Assembly: GCA_017535925.1 (NCBI GenBank)
Contig: JAFXTD010000034.1
Coordinates: 18,529-82,528, forward strand
DNA from: Selenomonadaceae bacterium
GTDB lineage: Bacteria > Bacillota > Negativicutes > Selenomonadales > Selenomonadaceae
DNA length: 64,000 nt
Direction: 5' to 3'
The translations under genes were made by a program, and so were the position numbers. The notes under the pieces are model-generated. The model worked only from the letters and a program-made list of their open reading frames with translations. It searched no databases and had not been told where the DNA came from. Below, piece after piece: positions 43,442 to 52,453 of the stretch (positions are counted from its first letter, which is position 1; every line of letters begins with the position of its first letter).

Positions 43442-44272
43442 TTACCAACCTAATTTTTTTGCTTTTGCGAAGTCTTCTTTTGATTTTGCCCAGTTTCCAA
43501 GTGCTTTATGAGCAACTCCACGGTAATAATAAAATTTTGCAGAATTAGGATTGAGTTGAATTGCCTCATCATAAAGTTTAACGGCTTCATTATAATTTTT
43601 TGCGTTAAATGCTTTATCAAATAGGATTAACGCCATATAATTCCGCGATTTGTCTGTAAGATTATTATTTTGCTGAATATTATTGTTCTGGCGTTTCAAG
43701 TCTTCGACTTGTCGTCTAAGTTCATTGTTTTGATTGTCGAGAGCAGATTTTTCGCGAGCAACTGAATCCTTTTGGCGTTTCAAGTCTTCGATCTGGCGTT
43801 TCAAATTTTCATTTTCATTGCGAAGAGATTCATTTTGTGATTTAAGCTCCTCTCTTTCCTTAAAAAACCGAATGATACAATTCATAATGTCATTATTATC
43901 GATTTGAGCAATGACGGTGGCGCGAATCATAATATTATCGTCAGAATCAAGGACATTATACTTAACGTCGATGATATTGGAAATTTCGTCGGCGATTGAT
44001 GAAATTTCGTCGTCGGGCAAAGTCAAATACCTTTCCTTCAAGAAGGCAAAGACATAATCGGTGATTTTCTTTTGAACGTTTTCTTGAGCGAGGTTTTTGG
44101 CGCGGAGTTTGACACTTTTAAGATTATCGGAATCGTTCATGATACATTCGGCGACGCCGTCATAAATTTTGATAGAAATATTTTTGAAAGAGCCGGATTC
44201 ATTGGTTGGAGTGTTAATATTGTTTTCGTCAGACAAAGCCGGCGCGAAATTTGAATTATTCTCTTGATTCAC
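43442..44272 (-). CDS. Coiled-coil and TPR-repeat protein
   Basis: About 276 residues. An N-terminal domain of about 130 residues (IYDGVAECIMNDSDNLKSVK, ENVQKKITDYVFAFLKERYL, VIAQIDNNDIMNCI) reminiscent of flagellar/lipoprotein accessory domains, a heptad coiled coil (about 140-205, repeated LKRQ), then two TPRs ending ALGNWAKSKEDFAKAKKLGW. No signal sequence, so cytosolic scaffold. GTG at 44272 gives a 7-base spacing from GGGAGG; ATG at 44278 would be too close. Confidence 0.65.
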   Translation of the reverse strand: MNQENNSNFAPALSDENNINTPTNESGSFKNISIKIYDGVAECIMNDSDNLKSVKLRAKNLAQENVQKKITDYVFAFLKERYLTLPDDEISSIADEISNIIDVKYNVLDSDDNIMIRATVIAQIDNNDIMNCIIRFFKEREELKSQNESLRNENENLKRQIEDLKRQKDSVAREKSALDNQNNELRRQVEDLKRQNNNIQQNNNLTDKSRNYMALILFDKAFNAKNYNEAVKLYDEAIQLNPNSAKFYYYRGVAHKALGNWAKSKEDFAKAKKLGW

Positions 44273-44318
44273 AGTCATTCCTCCCAAATTTTTGCCGAAA
44301 TTATATCACAGGGGCTTG

Positions 44319-44343
44319 AAAAAAAATCCCGCCGCTTGACGGG
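44319..44343 (-). terminator. Terminator after the glnQ-like gene
   Basis: On the minus strand CCCGTC (44343-44338), loop AAGC, GGCGGG (44333-44328), then a T-run. Confidence 0.75.
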
Positions 44344-44352
44344 GAAAAGATT

Positions 44353-45072
44353 TTATAAAATTTTCGACAGGAATGCTTTGGTGCGTTCTTCTTTCGGATT
44401 TTCGAAAACTTCTTTGGGCTTGCCTTGTTCGACGATATAGCCGCCATCGACGAATAATAAACGCGTGCCGACCTCGCGGGCGAAACCCATTTCATGAGTG
44501 ACGATAACCATAGTCATGCCGCTTTCCGCGAGGCGTTGCATAACGTCGAGGACTTCGCCGACCATTTCCGGGTCAAGTGCGCTTGTCGGTTCGTCGAAGA
44601 GCATAACTTTCGGTTGCATTGCCAAAGCGCGGGCGATTGCCACACGTTGTTGTTGTCCGCCGGAAAGTTGATTCGGGTAAGCGTCAGCCTTGTCGCCCAA
44701 ACCTACGCGGTCGAGTAAATCTTGAGCTGTCTGTTCGGCACGAGAGCGTTCAATTTTGCGAACTTTCATTGGCGCAAGCGTGATGTTATCCAAAACGGTC
44801 ATGTGCGGAAAAAGATTGAACCGTTGAAAAACCATTCCGACTTCCTCGCGGACTTTGTTTATGTTTGCGTCGCTGTTCATGGGAATTCCGTCAACGGTAA
44901 TTGTTCCGTCCGTCGGTTCCTCCAAAAAATTTATGCAACGCAACAAAGTTGACTTGCCGCTGCCCGAAGGACCAATTATCACGACGACTTCGCGCTCGTC
45001 AATGTGCAAATCAATGCCCTTTAAAACTTGCAAGTCGTCGAAAGATTTTTTTAAGCCTTTAATTTCAATCAT
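44353..45072 (-). CDS. Polar amino acid ABC transporter ATPase (GlnQ-like), orphan
   Basis: 239 residues. Walker [22 protein letters not shown]-loop [15 protein letters not shown], signature [19 protein letters not shown], Walker [27 protein letters not shown]. This is the GlnQ/HisP type. No permease or binding protein is adjacent: iterated repeats and a flagellar gene lie upstream. Confidence 0.9.
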   Translation of the reverse strand: MIEIKGLKKSFDDLQVLKGIDLHIDEREVVVIIGPSGSGKSTLLRCINFLEEPTDGTITVDGIPMNSDANINKVREEVGMVFQRFNLFPHMTVLDNITLAPMKVRKIERSRAEQTAQDLLDRVGLGDKADAYPNQLSGGQQQRVAIARALAMQPKVMLFDEPTSALDPEMVGEVLDVMQRLAESGMTMVIVTHEMGFAREVGTRLLFVDGGYIVEQGKPKEVFENPKEERTKAFLSKIL

Positions 45073-45082
45073 AATGCAATTT

Positions 45083-45150
45083 CCTAACCACTAATCACTA
45101 AGTAGGAACCAGGAACTAGGAACTAGTTTCTAATCACTAACCACTAATCA
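45083..45150. repeat. Short iterated intergenic repeat
   Basis: CTAACCACTAATCACTAAG, then GGAACCAGGAACTAGG and AACTAG, then CTAATCACTAACCACTAA. Two unit types side by side. Confidence 0.75.
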
Positions 45151-46158
45151 ACCGCTGATACTTCCGACGGAATTAACCGACTTGTCAAGCATGGTGTCTT
45201 GCGTTTGAACGGCTTTTGCGTTTGCCTCGTAAAGTCGCTGGTTGTGAATCAATTCGACCATTTCATAGACAACCGACGTGTTGGATTTTTCCAATGCGCC
45301 TTGAAGAAGTTCGCCGGAAGCAGGGCGCGGTTGAGCATCGGGATTCATTAACCTCGCCTGAAGATTTTGTTCGACGCCGTTTATCGGAGGAGGATTGCCC
45401 TCGTTGTCGTCGACGAGGTAATAAAGATTGTCGCCCTGCTTTTGAGTTGCAAGTCTGTCACCGAATTCGACGAATTGAATCTGCGCGAGCTGTTGATTAA
45501 CGTCTCTTCGCAAATCGCCGACGGCTTCCCAACGATTGAGTTCGGGATTGAGGCGCAGCTCATTGCCGGGAACGTAAATTGTCCCGTTGCCCGTGATTGT
45601 AACGCTTGAATCAGCTACGTTCGCGGGAATTCTAATCGGGTTGCCTTGTGTGTCGAGGAGATTGTAGCCGCGCAGGTCTTGCAGATAGCCTTGACTGTTT
45701 TTGATAAAGGATCCGTTTCGAGTATAGCGGACGCCTTCGGGAGTTTGAACTGCAAAGAAACCGTCACCGACAATCGCCAAGTCGTAGGTGTTGCCCGTCG
45801 TTTCGATTGCGCCCTGTTGATAGTCGACGGCAATCTCGTCAATGTAATCGCCCAAGCCGAGTTCGCCGATATGCGGAACGTAAAACGGATCGGCAGTGAA
45901 ACCTTTAATCTGCGTGATGTCCTCTTTTGAAGTGCCGAGTTCAGCCAGCGTATTGAAAGGGGCAACATCAACGCCGAGTATCCCGCCTTTGTCAAAGTCA
46001 TTGACGCGTTGAATCAACATCTTGTGAAATTCCTTGTGAACGGTTATATCTTTCTTATAGCCGGTCGTTGCGGCATTGGCCAAGTTGTTCGCGATAACAT
46101 CCGTGCGTTTCATTTCGCTCATCATGCCGGTCGCCGCGCTGTAAAGTCCGCGCCACAT
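45148..46158 (-). CDS. Flagellar basal-body rod/hook protein, FlgF/FlgG type
   Basis: 336 residues. N-terminal rod motif MWRGLYSAATGMMSEMKRTD and VIANNLANAATTGYKKD; central YDLAIVGDGFFAVQTPEG and RYTRNGSF; C-terminal GALEKSNTSVVYEMVELIHN. FlgF and FlgG share these; the length is greater than both. Exported through the flagellar type III apparatus. Found without other flagellar genes, so more of them must be elsewhere. Supports the FliB-like methylase reading at 54215. Confidence 0.88.
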   Translation of the reverse strand: MWRGLYSAATGMMSEMKRTDVIANNLANAATTGYKKDITVHKEFHKMLIQRVNDFDKGGILGVDVAPFNTLAELGTSKEDITQIKGFTADPFYVPHIGELGLGDYIDEIAVDYQQGAIETTGNTYDLAIVGDGFFAVQTPEGVRYTRNGSFIKNSQGYLQDLRGYNLLDTQGNPIRIPANVADSSVTITGNGTIYVPGNELRLNPELNRWEAVGDLRRDVNQQLAQIQFVEFGDRLATQKQGDNLYYLVDDNEGNPPPINGVEQNLQARLMNPDAQPRPASGELLQGALEKSNTSVVYEMVELIHNQRLYEANAKAVQTQDTMLDKSVNSVGSISG

Positions 46159-46197
46159 TTTTTTATCACTCTCCTGTTTTAATGTATCATTGCTTTT

Positions 46198-46713
46198 TTA
46201 TTTTGCTTCCACACTTCCGACCGCAGTATAAATCATCCCGCTTTTGCCTCGTGTGGAGGACATGAGCACAACGGATTTGACTTCCATTGCTCCGTTGGGA
46301 GGATTTTTCAGCATCTCTTCCATGCTTCCGTTGAAGTCTGCCCTGCGCACCAAAGTTATATGCGGCAAAAATTTTTTTCTGTCGTAAGGGACGGCGTGTT
46401 CTGCCAAAGCTCTTCTCAATCGTCGAACGTAATTTGACAGTGCAACATTTTCTGAAATTCCCGCCCAATAAATATCTCTGAAAATTCCAATTCCGTCAAG
46501 ACTTATGGAAAATGGCGCGAAGGAAACAGAATTCATGGCTTCCAAAACTTTATCGGGGCTTCCGTATTCTCCGATAAACGCCAAAGTCAAATGAAGATTC
46601 CGAACGGGTGTGACGTTGCCGCGTACACCCAAAATTTCCCACTCCGCTTGCAATTTCGTCAGGGCTTGCAAAATTTCTTCGTTGAATTCTATTGCAATGA
46701 ACAGCCGCATCAT
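46198..46713 (-). CDS. thpR: RNA 2',3'-cyclic phosphodiesterase (2H family)
   Basis: 171 residues with the two HxTx motifs of 2H phosphoesterases, HLTLAFIGE (about 41) and HITLVRRADF (about 127), plus RLFIAIEFNEEI at the start. Family members hydrolyse 2',3'-cyclic phosphates of RNA or join tRNA halves in vitro. Ribosome site AAAGGA. Confidence 0.88.
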   Translation of the reverse strand: MMRLFIAIEFNEEILQALTKLQAEWEILGVRGNVTPVRNLHLTLAFIGEYGSPDKVLEAMNSVSFAPFSISLDGIGIFRDIYWAGISENVALSNYVRRLRRALAEHAVPYDRKKFLPHITLVRRADFNGSMEEMLKNPPNGAMEVKSVVLMSSTRGKSGMIYTAVGSVEAK

Positions 46714-46807
46714 ATCATCCTTTGCAATTAATTTGAAATTATCCTGCGCAGGATTTTAAAGCTTTACAAAGAATTTTTCAAGAAAATATTTTGCGGAGGT
46801 GTCGAGT

Positions 46808-47509
46808 ATGGCAGACGAGCGATTGATTGTCGCGCTGGATTTCCACATCATGAACGACGTAAAAAAATTGGTCGATGAACTCGGTGACAGCGTAAATTTT
46901 TATAAAGTCGGCATGGAACTTTTTTATTCGGTCGGTGCGGGCGTCGTCGAATGGCTTAAAGCTCAAGACAAAAAAATTTTCCTCGACCTCAAACTTCACG
47001 ACATACCCAATACCGTTGCGGGCGGCTTGTGTTCGCTCATGTGGCTCGGCGCAGATATTTTGAACGTCCACGCGTCGGGCGGCTTCACCATGATGAAAAC
47101 GGCGGCGGAGACTCTTCACAAAGAGGCTGACAAGAGCGGCGTCAAGTGTCCGAAGTTGATAGCGATAACCGTCTTGACGAGTATCAATCAAGCGGAATGG
47201 TGCGGCGCGTTGAAAATTTCGGAGCAGGTCGTCGAATTCGCAAAGCTTGCAAAATCTGCAGGGCTTGACGGCGTTGTTGCCTCACCGCAAGAGGCAAAAT
47301 TGATTCGCGAGGCTTGCGGCGAAAACTTTTTAATCGTGACGCCGGGCATAAGACCTGCGGGAGCCGACATAAACGACCAACAAAGAATTTCCACACCGGC
47401 AGCGGCACTTCAAAACGGCGCAACGCATTTGGTAATTGGCAGACCAATCAGAGCGGCAAAAAATCCTCGCGAGGCGGCAGAAAAAATTTTGGAAGAAATG
47501 AGAGATTAG
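46808..47509 (+). CDS. pyrF: Orotidine 5'-phosphate decarboxylase
   Basis: About 233 residues. LIVALDFHIMNDVKKLV, the catalytic FLDLKLHDIPNTV (D-x-K-x2-D), ASGGFTMM and TPGIRPAG match group I PyrF. Final step of UMP synthesis. ATG at 46808 follows GGAGGTG. Its TAG stop (GATTAGCTG) is the first unit of the following iterated repeat. pyrE follows. Confidence 0.95.
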   Translation: MADERLIVALDFHIMNDVKKLVDELGDSVNFYKVGMELFYSVGAGVVEWLKAQDKKIFLDLKLHDIPNTVAGGLCSLMWLGADILNVHASGGFTMMKTAAETLHKEADKSGVKCPKLIAITVLTSINQAEWCGALKISEQVVEFAKLAKSAGLDGVVASPQEAKLIREACGENFLIVTPGIRPAGADINDQQRISTPAAALQNGATHLVIGRPIRAAKNPREAAEKILEEMRD

Positions 47510-47572
47510 CTGTTAGCGATTAGCTGTTAGCTGTTAGAAACTAGTTCCTAGTTCCTAGTTCCCAGTTCCTAT
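47504..47572. repeat. Short iterated repeat between pyrF and pyrE
   Basis: GATTAGCTGTTAGCGATTAG, CTGTTAGCTGTTAG, then CTAGTTCCTAGTTCCTAG and CCCAGTTCCTA. Confidence 0.8.
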
Positions 47573-47587
47573 AAAGGAGATTTAATC

Positions 47588-48166
47588 ATGACGGAAAAAG
47601 AAGTTTACGATTTACTTGTTGAGACCGGCGCGATTATGACAGGGCATTTTCTGTTGACATCAGGCAATCACTCGCCGCACTACGTCGAAAAATTTAACGT
47701 TCTTCAACACCCCGAATACACCGAAAAACTTTGCAAGGCGATGGCGGAAAATTTCAAGGACGCACAAATTGAAACGGTCGTCGGCCCCGTGACGGGCGGA
47801 ATTATTTTGGCGCACGAGACCGGCAAGGCTTTGGGCACGCGAGCGATTTTCACCGAACGCGTCGACGGCGTGATGACTTTCCGCAGAGGCTTCACACTTC
47901 ACGAGGGCGAACGCGTTTTGATTGTCGAGGACATTGTCACGACGGGCGGCTCCATTCGCGAGGTCATCGACGTTGTAAAAAAATTCGGCGGCGTGCCCGT
48001 TGCGGTGAGCATGCTTGTCGACAGGTCGGGCGGCAAAGTCAATTTCGGCGACGTTCCGAGTTTCGCGCTCCTGCACATGAACGTTGAGATTTACACGCCC
48101 GAAGATTGTCCGCTTTGCAAAAAAAATATTCCGCTGACCAAACGCGGCTCCACCGGCAAGAAGTGA
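47588..48166 (+). CDS. pyrE: Orotate phosphoribosyltransferase
   Basis: 192 residues. FLLTSGNHSPHYVEKFNVL, VGPVTGGIILAHETG and the PRPP loop VLIVEDIVTTGGSIREVID are diagnostic. It makes OMP from orotate. AAAGGAG ribosome site. The C-terminus has an extra cysteine pair (YTPEDCPLCKKNIP), seen in some Firmicutes PyrE. Its TGA stop overlaps the following iterated repeat. Confidence 0.95.
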   Translation: MTEKEVYDLLVETGAIMTGHFLLTSGNHSPHYVEKFNVLQHPEYTEKLCKAMAENFKDAQIETVVGPVTGGIILAHETGKALGTRAIFTERVDGVMTFRRGFTLHEGERVLIVEDIVTTGGSIREVIDVVKKFGGVPVAVSMLVDRSGGKVNFGDVPSFALLHMNVEIYTPEDCPLCKKNIPLTKRGSTGKK

Positions 48167-48205
48167 TTAGTGGTTAGTGATTAGTGGTTAGGGATAAGAA
48201 ACTAG
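48166..48205. repeat. Short iterated repeat after pyrE
   Basis: GATTAGTGGTTAGTGATTAG and TGGTTAG, then GAAACTAG, whose CTAG is the left flank of the inserted element at 48206. The same repeat family resumes at 48419 (CTAGTTCCCGGTTCC, GTGATTAGTGGTTAGG). Confidence 0.8.
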
Positions 48206-48418
48206 GAGCTGTTGGTAAATTCAAAATTCGCGGTTGGTGAAAGCCCGGCCGTCACGGATGACGGCCGCCGCGACTTAAAACCTGGAAGGTTTTATAGCGG
48301 ACAACGCCCTTTTCTTTTGCTACTTTTCTTTTGGGCGCTGCAAAAGAAAAGTAGATTCAATAATAAAAGTTATTGAAACGTTTAATCGAAGCTGACGATT
48401 GAATTTACCAACACACCC
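48206..48418. mobile_element. MITE-like 213-bp element with IS5-type ends
   Basis: Left end GAGCTGTTGGTAAATTCAA and right end TTGAATTTACCAACACACC are inverted repeats (16 of 19 match), flanked on both sides by CTAG. The ends match the IS at 63866. There is no ORF inside; it carries copy C of the three-stem repeat. Confidence 0.72.
48244..48354 (+). repeat. Three-stem structured repeat, copy C
   Basis: Stem 1: GGCCGTCA/TGACGGCC (48247-48266). Stem 2: TAAAACCT/AGGTTTTA (48276-48294). Then AGCGGACA. Stem 3: CTACTTTTCTTTT/AAAAGAAAAGTAG (48320-48354). Confidence 0.82.
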
Positions 48419-48458
48419 TAGTTCCCGGTTCCTACTTAGTGATTAGTGGTTAGGATAT

Positions 48459-50087
48459 ATGTTAAAGACTTTGACGGTTGAAAACTTCGCGCTGATTGAA
48501 AATGTCACGGTTGAATTCGGCGGCGGCTTGAATATCTTGACGGGCGAAACGGGCGCGGGCAAATCGATTTTGATTGAGGCAATCGGCGCGATTCTCGGCA
48601 ACAGACTCGGTGCAAGCAAAATTCGCAAGGGCGCAGATTATCTTCGTGTCGAGGCAATTTTTTCCGACGGCTTGAAAATTACGCGGAAAGTTTCGCGCAC
48701 GGGAAAAAATTCAATCGCGGCGGGCGGCAAGTCGATAACTCTTGCGCAGTTGAAAAAAATCGGCGAACAACTTTTGGACATGCACGACCAAAATAAAAAT
48801 CTTGAGCTGTTGCACGAGGAAAATATTTACGCGTTGACCGACGACGAAAAAATTTCGGAGGAGCTTAAAAATTTTCGGCAGCTTTATCGCGAATTAAATT
48901 CGAAAATTTCTTTGCTGGAAAAAAAATTATCTGCGCGGACTGAAAATCTTGAGCGGCTTGAATTTTTGCGTTGGCAGGCACGAGAAATTTCGGCAGTCAA
49001 TCTCAAGCCCGACGAGGACGAAAAACTTGAGGCGGAGATAAAAAAACTTTCACACGCCGAAAAAATCGCCGAGCACATTCAAGAATCGGTGCAACTTCTG
49101 AACGACGGCGACCCCGATGTTTTATCGGCATTGGCGCGGGTTGCGAAGAACTTGGACGACGTGGCGCGTTACGACGACAAATTGGATTCGGCGAGGAAAC
49201 TTTTGGAAGAAGCGGAATTTTCTCTGCGCGAGGCTTACGAGGAGATTCGAGGCTACGGCAGCGGCTTGGAATTTTCGACGGAACGTTTGGACGAATTGCA
49301 AGCGCGGGCAGATGAAATTTCAAAGCTCAAACAAAAATACGGCGCGTCGATCAACGAGATTTTAAAGCGGCTTGAAAAAATTCGCGCAGACATTGAGGCG
49401 GCAGAAAATTTTGATTCGGACGTTGAGGAACTTCAAAAAGAAATCACCGAGCTTGAGCGGCAAACAAAATCCTCTGCGGAAAAACTTTTGCGTCTGCGTC
49501 AAGATTCGGCAAAAAATTTGAGCACGGCGATTGAAACGGAAATTCAAAAGCTGGGCATGACGCGAGCGCAATTTGAAATCGTCGTGGAGCCTTCGGAAAA
49601 ATTTTCGACGAACGGCGGCGACAAGGCGGAAATATTTTTTTGCGCGAATTTCGGCGAGGAACGATTGCCTCTGTCGAAGGTCGTATCGGGCGGCGAACTT
49701 TCCAGAATTGCTTTGGCGATAAAAATTGTCTTGGCAACGGAGCGACGCGGCGATTTTGAAAGAGTAATGATTTTCGACGAGATAGACACGGGGCTTGGCG
49801 GCGTCACGGCAAAAACGGTTGCGGAAGCAATTTCGAAAATTTCACGCGGTCGGCAAGTCCTGTGCATAACTCATTTGCCGCAAATCGCGAGCATGGCGGA
49901 TGTTCATTTGCAAATCACAAAATCGGAATTCGACGGGCGCACGCTCACGAAAGTCAAACGCCTCGATCAAGACGAACGCATAAAAGAAATTGCGCGCATG
50001 GCTTCGGGCGAAGAGTCTTCCGTTGCAATAAAAAATGCCCGCGAAATGATTTCGTCGGCAAAAAAATTTTCAGCTGACAGCGTTTAG
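48459..50087 (+). CDS. recN: DNA repair protein RecN
   Basis: 542 residues of SMC-like ATPase. N-terminal LTVENFALIENVTVEF and Walker A GLNILTGETGAGKSILIEA; coiled-coil arms (about 150-380); C-terminal signature VVSGGELSRIALAIK and Walker B VMIFDEIDTGLGG. Acts in double-strand break repair. The ribosome site is TTAGGA, given by the last unit of the iterated repeat. The last residues (SADSV) come from AGCTGACAGCGTTTAG, again repeat-like. Confidence 0.94.
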   Translation: MLKTLTVENFALIENVTVEFGGGLNILTGETGAGKSILIEAIGAILGNRLGASKIRKGADYLRVEAIFSDGLKITRKVSRTGKNSIAAGGKSITLAQLKKIGEQLLDMHDQNKNLELLHEENIYALTDDEKISEELKNFRQLYRELNSKISLLEKKLSARTENLERLEFLRWQAREISAVNLKPDEDEKLEAEIKKLSHAEKIAEHIQESVQLLNDGDPDVLSALARVAKNLDDVARYDDKLDSARKLLEEAEFSLREAYEEIRGYGSGLEFSTERLDELQARADEISKLKQKYGASINEILKRLEKIRADIEAAENFDSDVEELQKEITELERQTKSSAEKLLRLRQDSAKNLSTAIETEIQKLGMTRAQFEIVVEPSEKFSTNGGDKAEIFFCANFGEERLPLSKVVSGGELSRIALAIKIVLATERRGDFERVMIFDEIDTGLGGVTAKTVAEAISKISRGRQVLCITHLPQIASMADVHLQITKSEFDGRTLTKVKRLDQDERIKEIARMASGEESSVAIKNAREMISSAKKFSADSV

Positions 50088-50417
50088 TCAGACGCTATGA
50101 ATTAACCGATTCTCAATGGGATAAAATCAAGTTGCTCGTTACAGCGAGTGGAACGCTGTCTATAAATGTTTCAGCAAGTGGCAGGAACAAGGATTGTTTG
50201 AAAAAATCTTCGAGGAATTAACGTTGGAATGTGACTTGCAAGATTTATCCCTTGATTCGACAAGCTTCGGGAACAAATAAGTGCCCAAGGTGCAATCGCT
50301 TGCGTTAAACGTTATAGGAGAATAGCCACTCGTTACGAAAAACTTGCCGTAAGATTTCTTGCTTTTATACATGTTGCTTGCATTTTTATCCGGCTTCTTT
50401 AATTTATTCAACACACC
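50088..50417 (+). mobile_element. IS5-family transposase remnant with right end
   Basis: Fragments of an IS5-type transposase in more than one frame: RYELTDSQWDKIK (50095 on), then EWNAVYKCFSKWQEQGLFEK and LQDLSLDSTS (DDE region start), then after a deletion IATRYEKLAVRFLAF (about 50314-50360) near the C-terminus. The right inverted-repeat end TTCAACACACC stops at 50417. The left end and catalytic core are lost. This accounts for the whole gap between recN and serC. Confidence 0.8.
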
Positions 50418-50440
50418 TTAGTTCCCAGTTCCTAGTTCCT
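50415..50440. repeat. Short iterated repeat at the 3' end of serC
   Basis: TTAGTTCCCAGTTCCTAGTT and CCTAAATTC. On the minus strand it supplies the last codons (RN) and TAG stop of serC. Confidence 0.7.
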
Positions 50441-51508
50441 AAATTCATTCATGAAGTTTGCGAGAGCCTCCGCGCCTTCAATCGGCATTGCGTTATAAAT
50501 CGAGGCGCGCATGCCTCCGACCGAGCGATGACCTTTGACGCCGCAAAGATTTTTTTCGAGAGCCTCCGCGACAAATTTCTTTTCGAGTTCTTCATTGGGC
50601 AGGCGGAAGGTTACATTCATGAACGAGCGCGAATCCTTATCGGCATGACCGCGATAGAAACCGTCCGAATTGTCAATCGCGTCATAAAGAAGTTTGGCTT
50701 TGATTGAATTGCGGCGTTGCATCTCTGCCAAACCGCCCGAATTTTTTATCCAAGCGGCGACCTTCCCGACCATGTAAATGCTGAAGGCGGGCGGCGTATT
50801 GTACAGCGAATTTTTTTTGTAAAAAGTTTCGTAGCGCAACATTGTCGGGAGCAAATCGGGACTTCCTTCAAGGAATTTTTTCTTGGCAACGACAATCACG
50901 ACGCCTGCAGGTCCCAAATTTTTTTGAACACCGGCATAAATCAGCGAAAACTTTTTGAAATCGATGGGGCGGCTCAACATATCGCTGGACATATCGGCGA
51001 ACAACGGGACATTGCCCGTTTCGGGGATGTAGTGAAATTCCGTGCCGTAGATTGTGTTGTTGTTGCAAATGTGCAGATAAGCGGCGTTCGGATTGATTTT
51101 GAGTTCGTCTTGACGAGGAACGCGGCGGAAATTTTCTTCCTTAGTCGAGGCGGCAACTTCCCCGACGCCCAAAATTTCTGCCTCCTTGTAAGCGTTGCTT
51201 GAAAAAGTTCCGCTCAAAACGTAAGAGCCGCGATGTTCCTTGCTTGCGAAGTTCAAAGGAATCATTGCGAATTGAAGACTTGCGCCGCCTTGAATAAATA
51301 AAACTTCGTAGTCGTCGCCGAGCCCCATGAGTTCCAAAATGTCAGCCTTGGCTTGATTGTGAACTTTTTCGTAGGGCTTCGAGCGATGGCTTATTTCGAT
51401 AATCGACATGCCCGAATCGTTGAAGTCGAGGAACTCTGCTTGAGCCTCCTTGAGCACTTCGAGCGGCAAAGTTGCGGGTCCCGGATTGAAATTGTAAACG
51501 CGTTTCAT
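50432..51508 (-). CDS. serC: Phosphoserine aminotransferase
   Basis: 358 residues. VYNFNPGPATLPLEVLKEAQ, MSIIEISHRSKPYEKV, FIQGGASLQFAMIPLN, FSLIYAGVQKNLGPAG (PLP lysine near 195) and GHRSVGGMRASIYNAMP near the end. Makes phosphoserine from phosphohydroxypyruvate, and can serve pyridoxine synthesis. Ribosome site AGGAG. The C-terminal Arg-Asn and stop lie in the repeat TTTAGGAACTAGGAAC. serA and serB are not nearby. Confidence 0.95.
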   Translation of the reverse strand: MKRVYNFNPGPATLPLEVLKEAQAEFLDFNDSGMSIIEISHRSKPYEKVHNQAKADILELMGLGDDYEVLFIQGGASLQFAMIPLNFASKEHRGSYVLSGTFSSNAYKEAEILGVGEVAASTKEENFRRVPRQDELKINPNAAYLHICNNNTIYGTEFHYIPETGNVPLFADMSSDMLSRPIDFKKFSLIYAGVQKNLGPAGVVIVVAKKKFLEGSPDLLPTMLRYETFYKKNSLYNTPPAFSIYMVGKVAAWIKNSGGLAEMQRRNSIKAKLLYDAIDNSDGFYRGHADKDSRSFMNVTFRLPNEELEKKFVAEALEKNLCGVKGHRSVGGMRASIYNAMPIEGAEALANFMNEFRN

Positions 51509-51566
51509 TAAAACTCCTCCTTTTGATTGAAAGCTATTCTACCACCGAAAAAATTTTTGGCAACGC

Positions 51567-51624
51567 ATTTTCAGCTTTAAGCTTTTTCTAACCGCTAACA
51601 GCTAACAGCTAACAGCTAACCGTA
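51567..51624. repeat. Short iterated intergenic repeat upstream of serC
   Basis: CAGCTTTAAGC, then CTAACCGCTAACAGCTAAC and AGCTAACAGCTAACCG. Confidence 0.75.
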
Positions 51625-51691
51625 ACCTTGAGTTACCTCACACTCAAAAATTTTTCACAATCATAACTTACAATCTGCGCGGGGTGATTGT

Positions 51692-52453
51692 ATGAAAAAA
51701 TTTTTTGCGGCAGGATTGGCGGCTTTGTTCGCGGTAAATTTTAATTTCACGGAGGCGGCGACTATGGAAAAACCTAAGGCGGTAAAAATTGTTCAGACGG
51801 CGGGACGTGACAGGCTCGGAGACTTTGCACCCGAATTCGCCCGCTACAACGACGATATCCTTTTCGGCGAGGTCTGGAGTCGAAACGACATTTTGTCTTT
51901 GCAGGACAGGAGTATCGTCACGATTTGCGCATTGGTCGGCAGCGGAGTTTTAACCGATGCGCTCAAGTATCACATTCAAACTGCAAAAGCAAACGGCGTC
52001 ACCCGCGACGAAATGGTCGAGATTGTAACTCAACTCGGATTCTACGCGGGCTGGCCGAAAGCTTGGGCGGTCTTCCCGATGGCTAAGGAAGTTTACGGCG
52101 AAGACGCGGCAAAAACTTTCGAAAACGTCGGCAAGAAAATTACTCAAACGGCAGGCAGAAAAAATCTCGGAGACTTCGCGCCCGAATTTGCCCGCTACAA
52201 CGACGACATTCTTTTCGGCGAAGTGTGGAGCCGAAATAATATTTTATCCGTTCACGACAGGAGTATCGTCACGGTATCGACGCTGGTCGGTGCCGGAATT
52301 TTCACTGACGCGCTGAAACATCATCTTGCCGCCGCAAAAGCAAACGGCGTCACGAAAGCCGAAATGGTTGAGATTATCACGCAGCTTGCCTTCTACGCCG
52401 GCTGGCCGAAAGCTTGGGCAGTCTTCCCGATGGCGGAAGAGGTTTATTCATGA
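51692..52453 (+). CDS. Exported tandem carboxymuconolactone-decarboxylase-like protein
   Basis: 253 residues with a Sec signal (MKKFFAAGLAALFAVNFNF, cut near TEAA). Two nearly identical CMD domains follow: FAPEFARYNDDILFGEVWSR occurs in each, with DRSIVTICALVGSG versus DRSIVTVSTLVGAG and YAGWPKAWAVFPMA twice. The redox CxxC of AhpD-type proteins is absent, so a peroxidase-reductase role is unlikely. The stop overlaps the flavodoxin-like lipoprotein gene by 4 bases (ATGA), so the two work together in the periplasm. Confidence 0.82.
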   Translation: MKKFFAAGLAALFAVNFNFTEAATMEKPKAVKIVQTAGRDRLGDFAPEFARYNDDILFGEVWSRNDILSLQDRSIVTICALVGSGVLTDALKYHIQTAKANGVTRDEMVEIVTQLGFYAGWPKAWAVFPMAKEVYGEDAAKTFENVGKKITQTAGRKNLGDFAPEFARYNDDILFGEVWSRNNILSVHDRSIVTVSTLVGAGIFTDALKHHLAAAKANGVTKAEMVEIITQLAFYAGWPKAWAVFPMAEEVYS

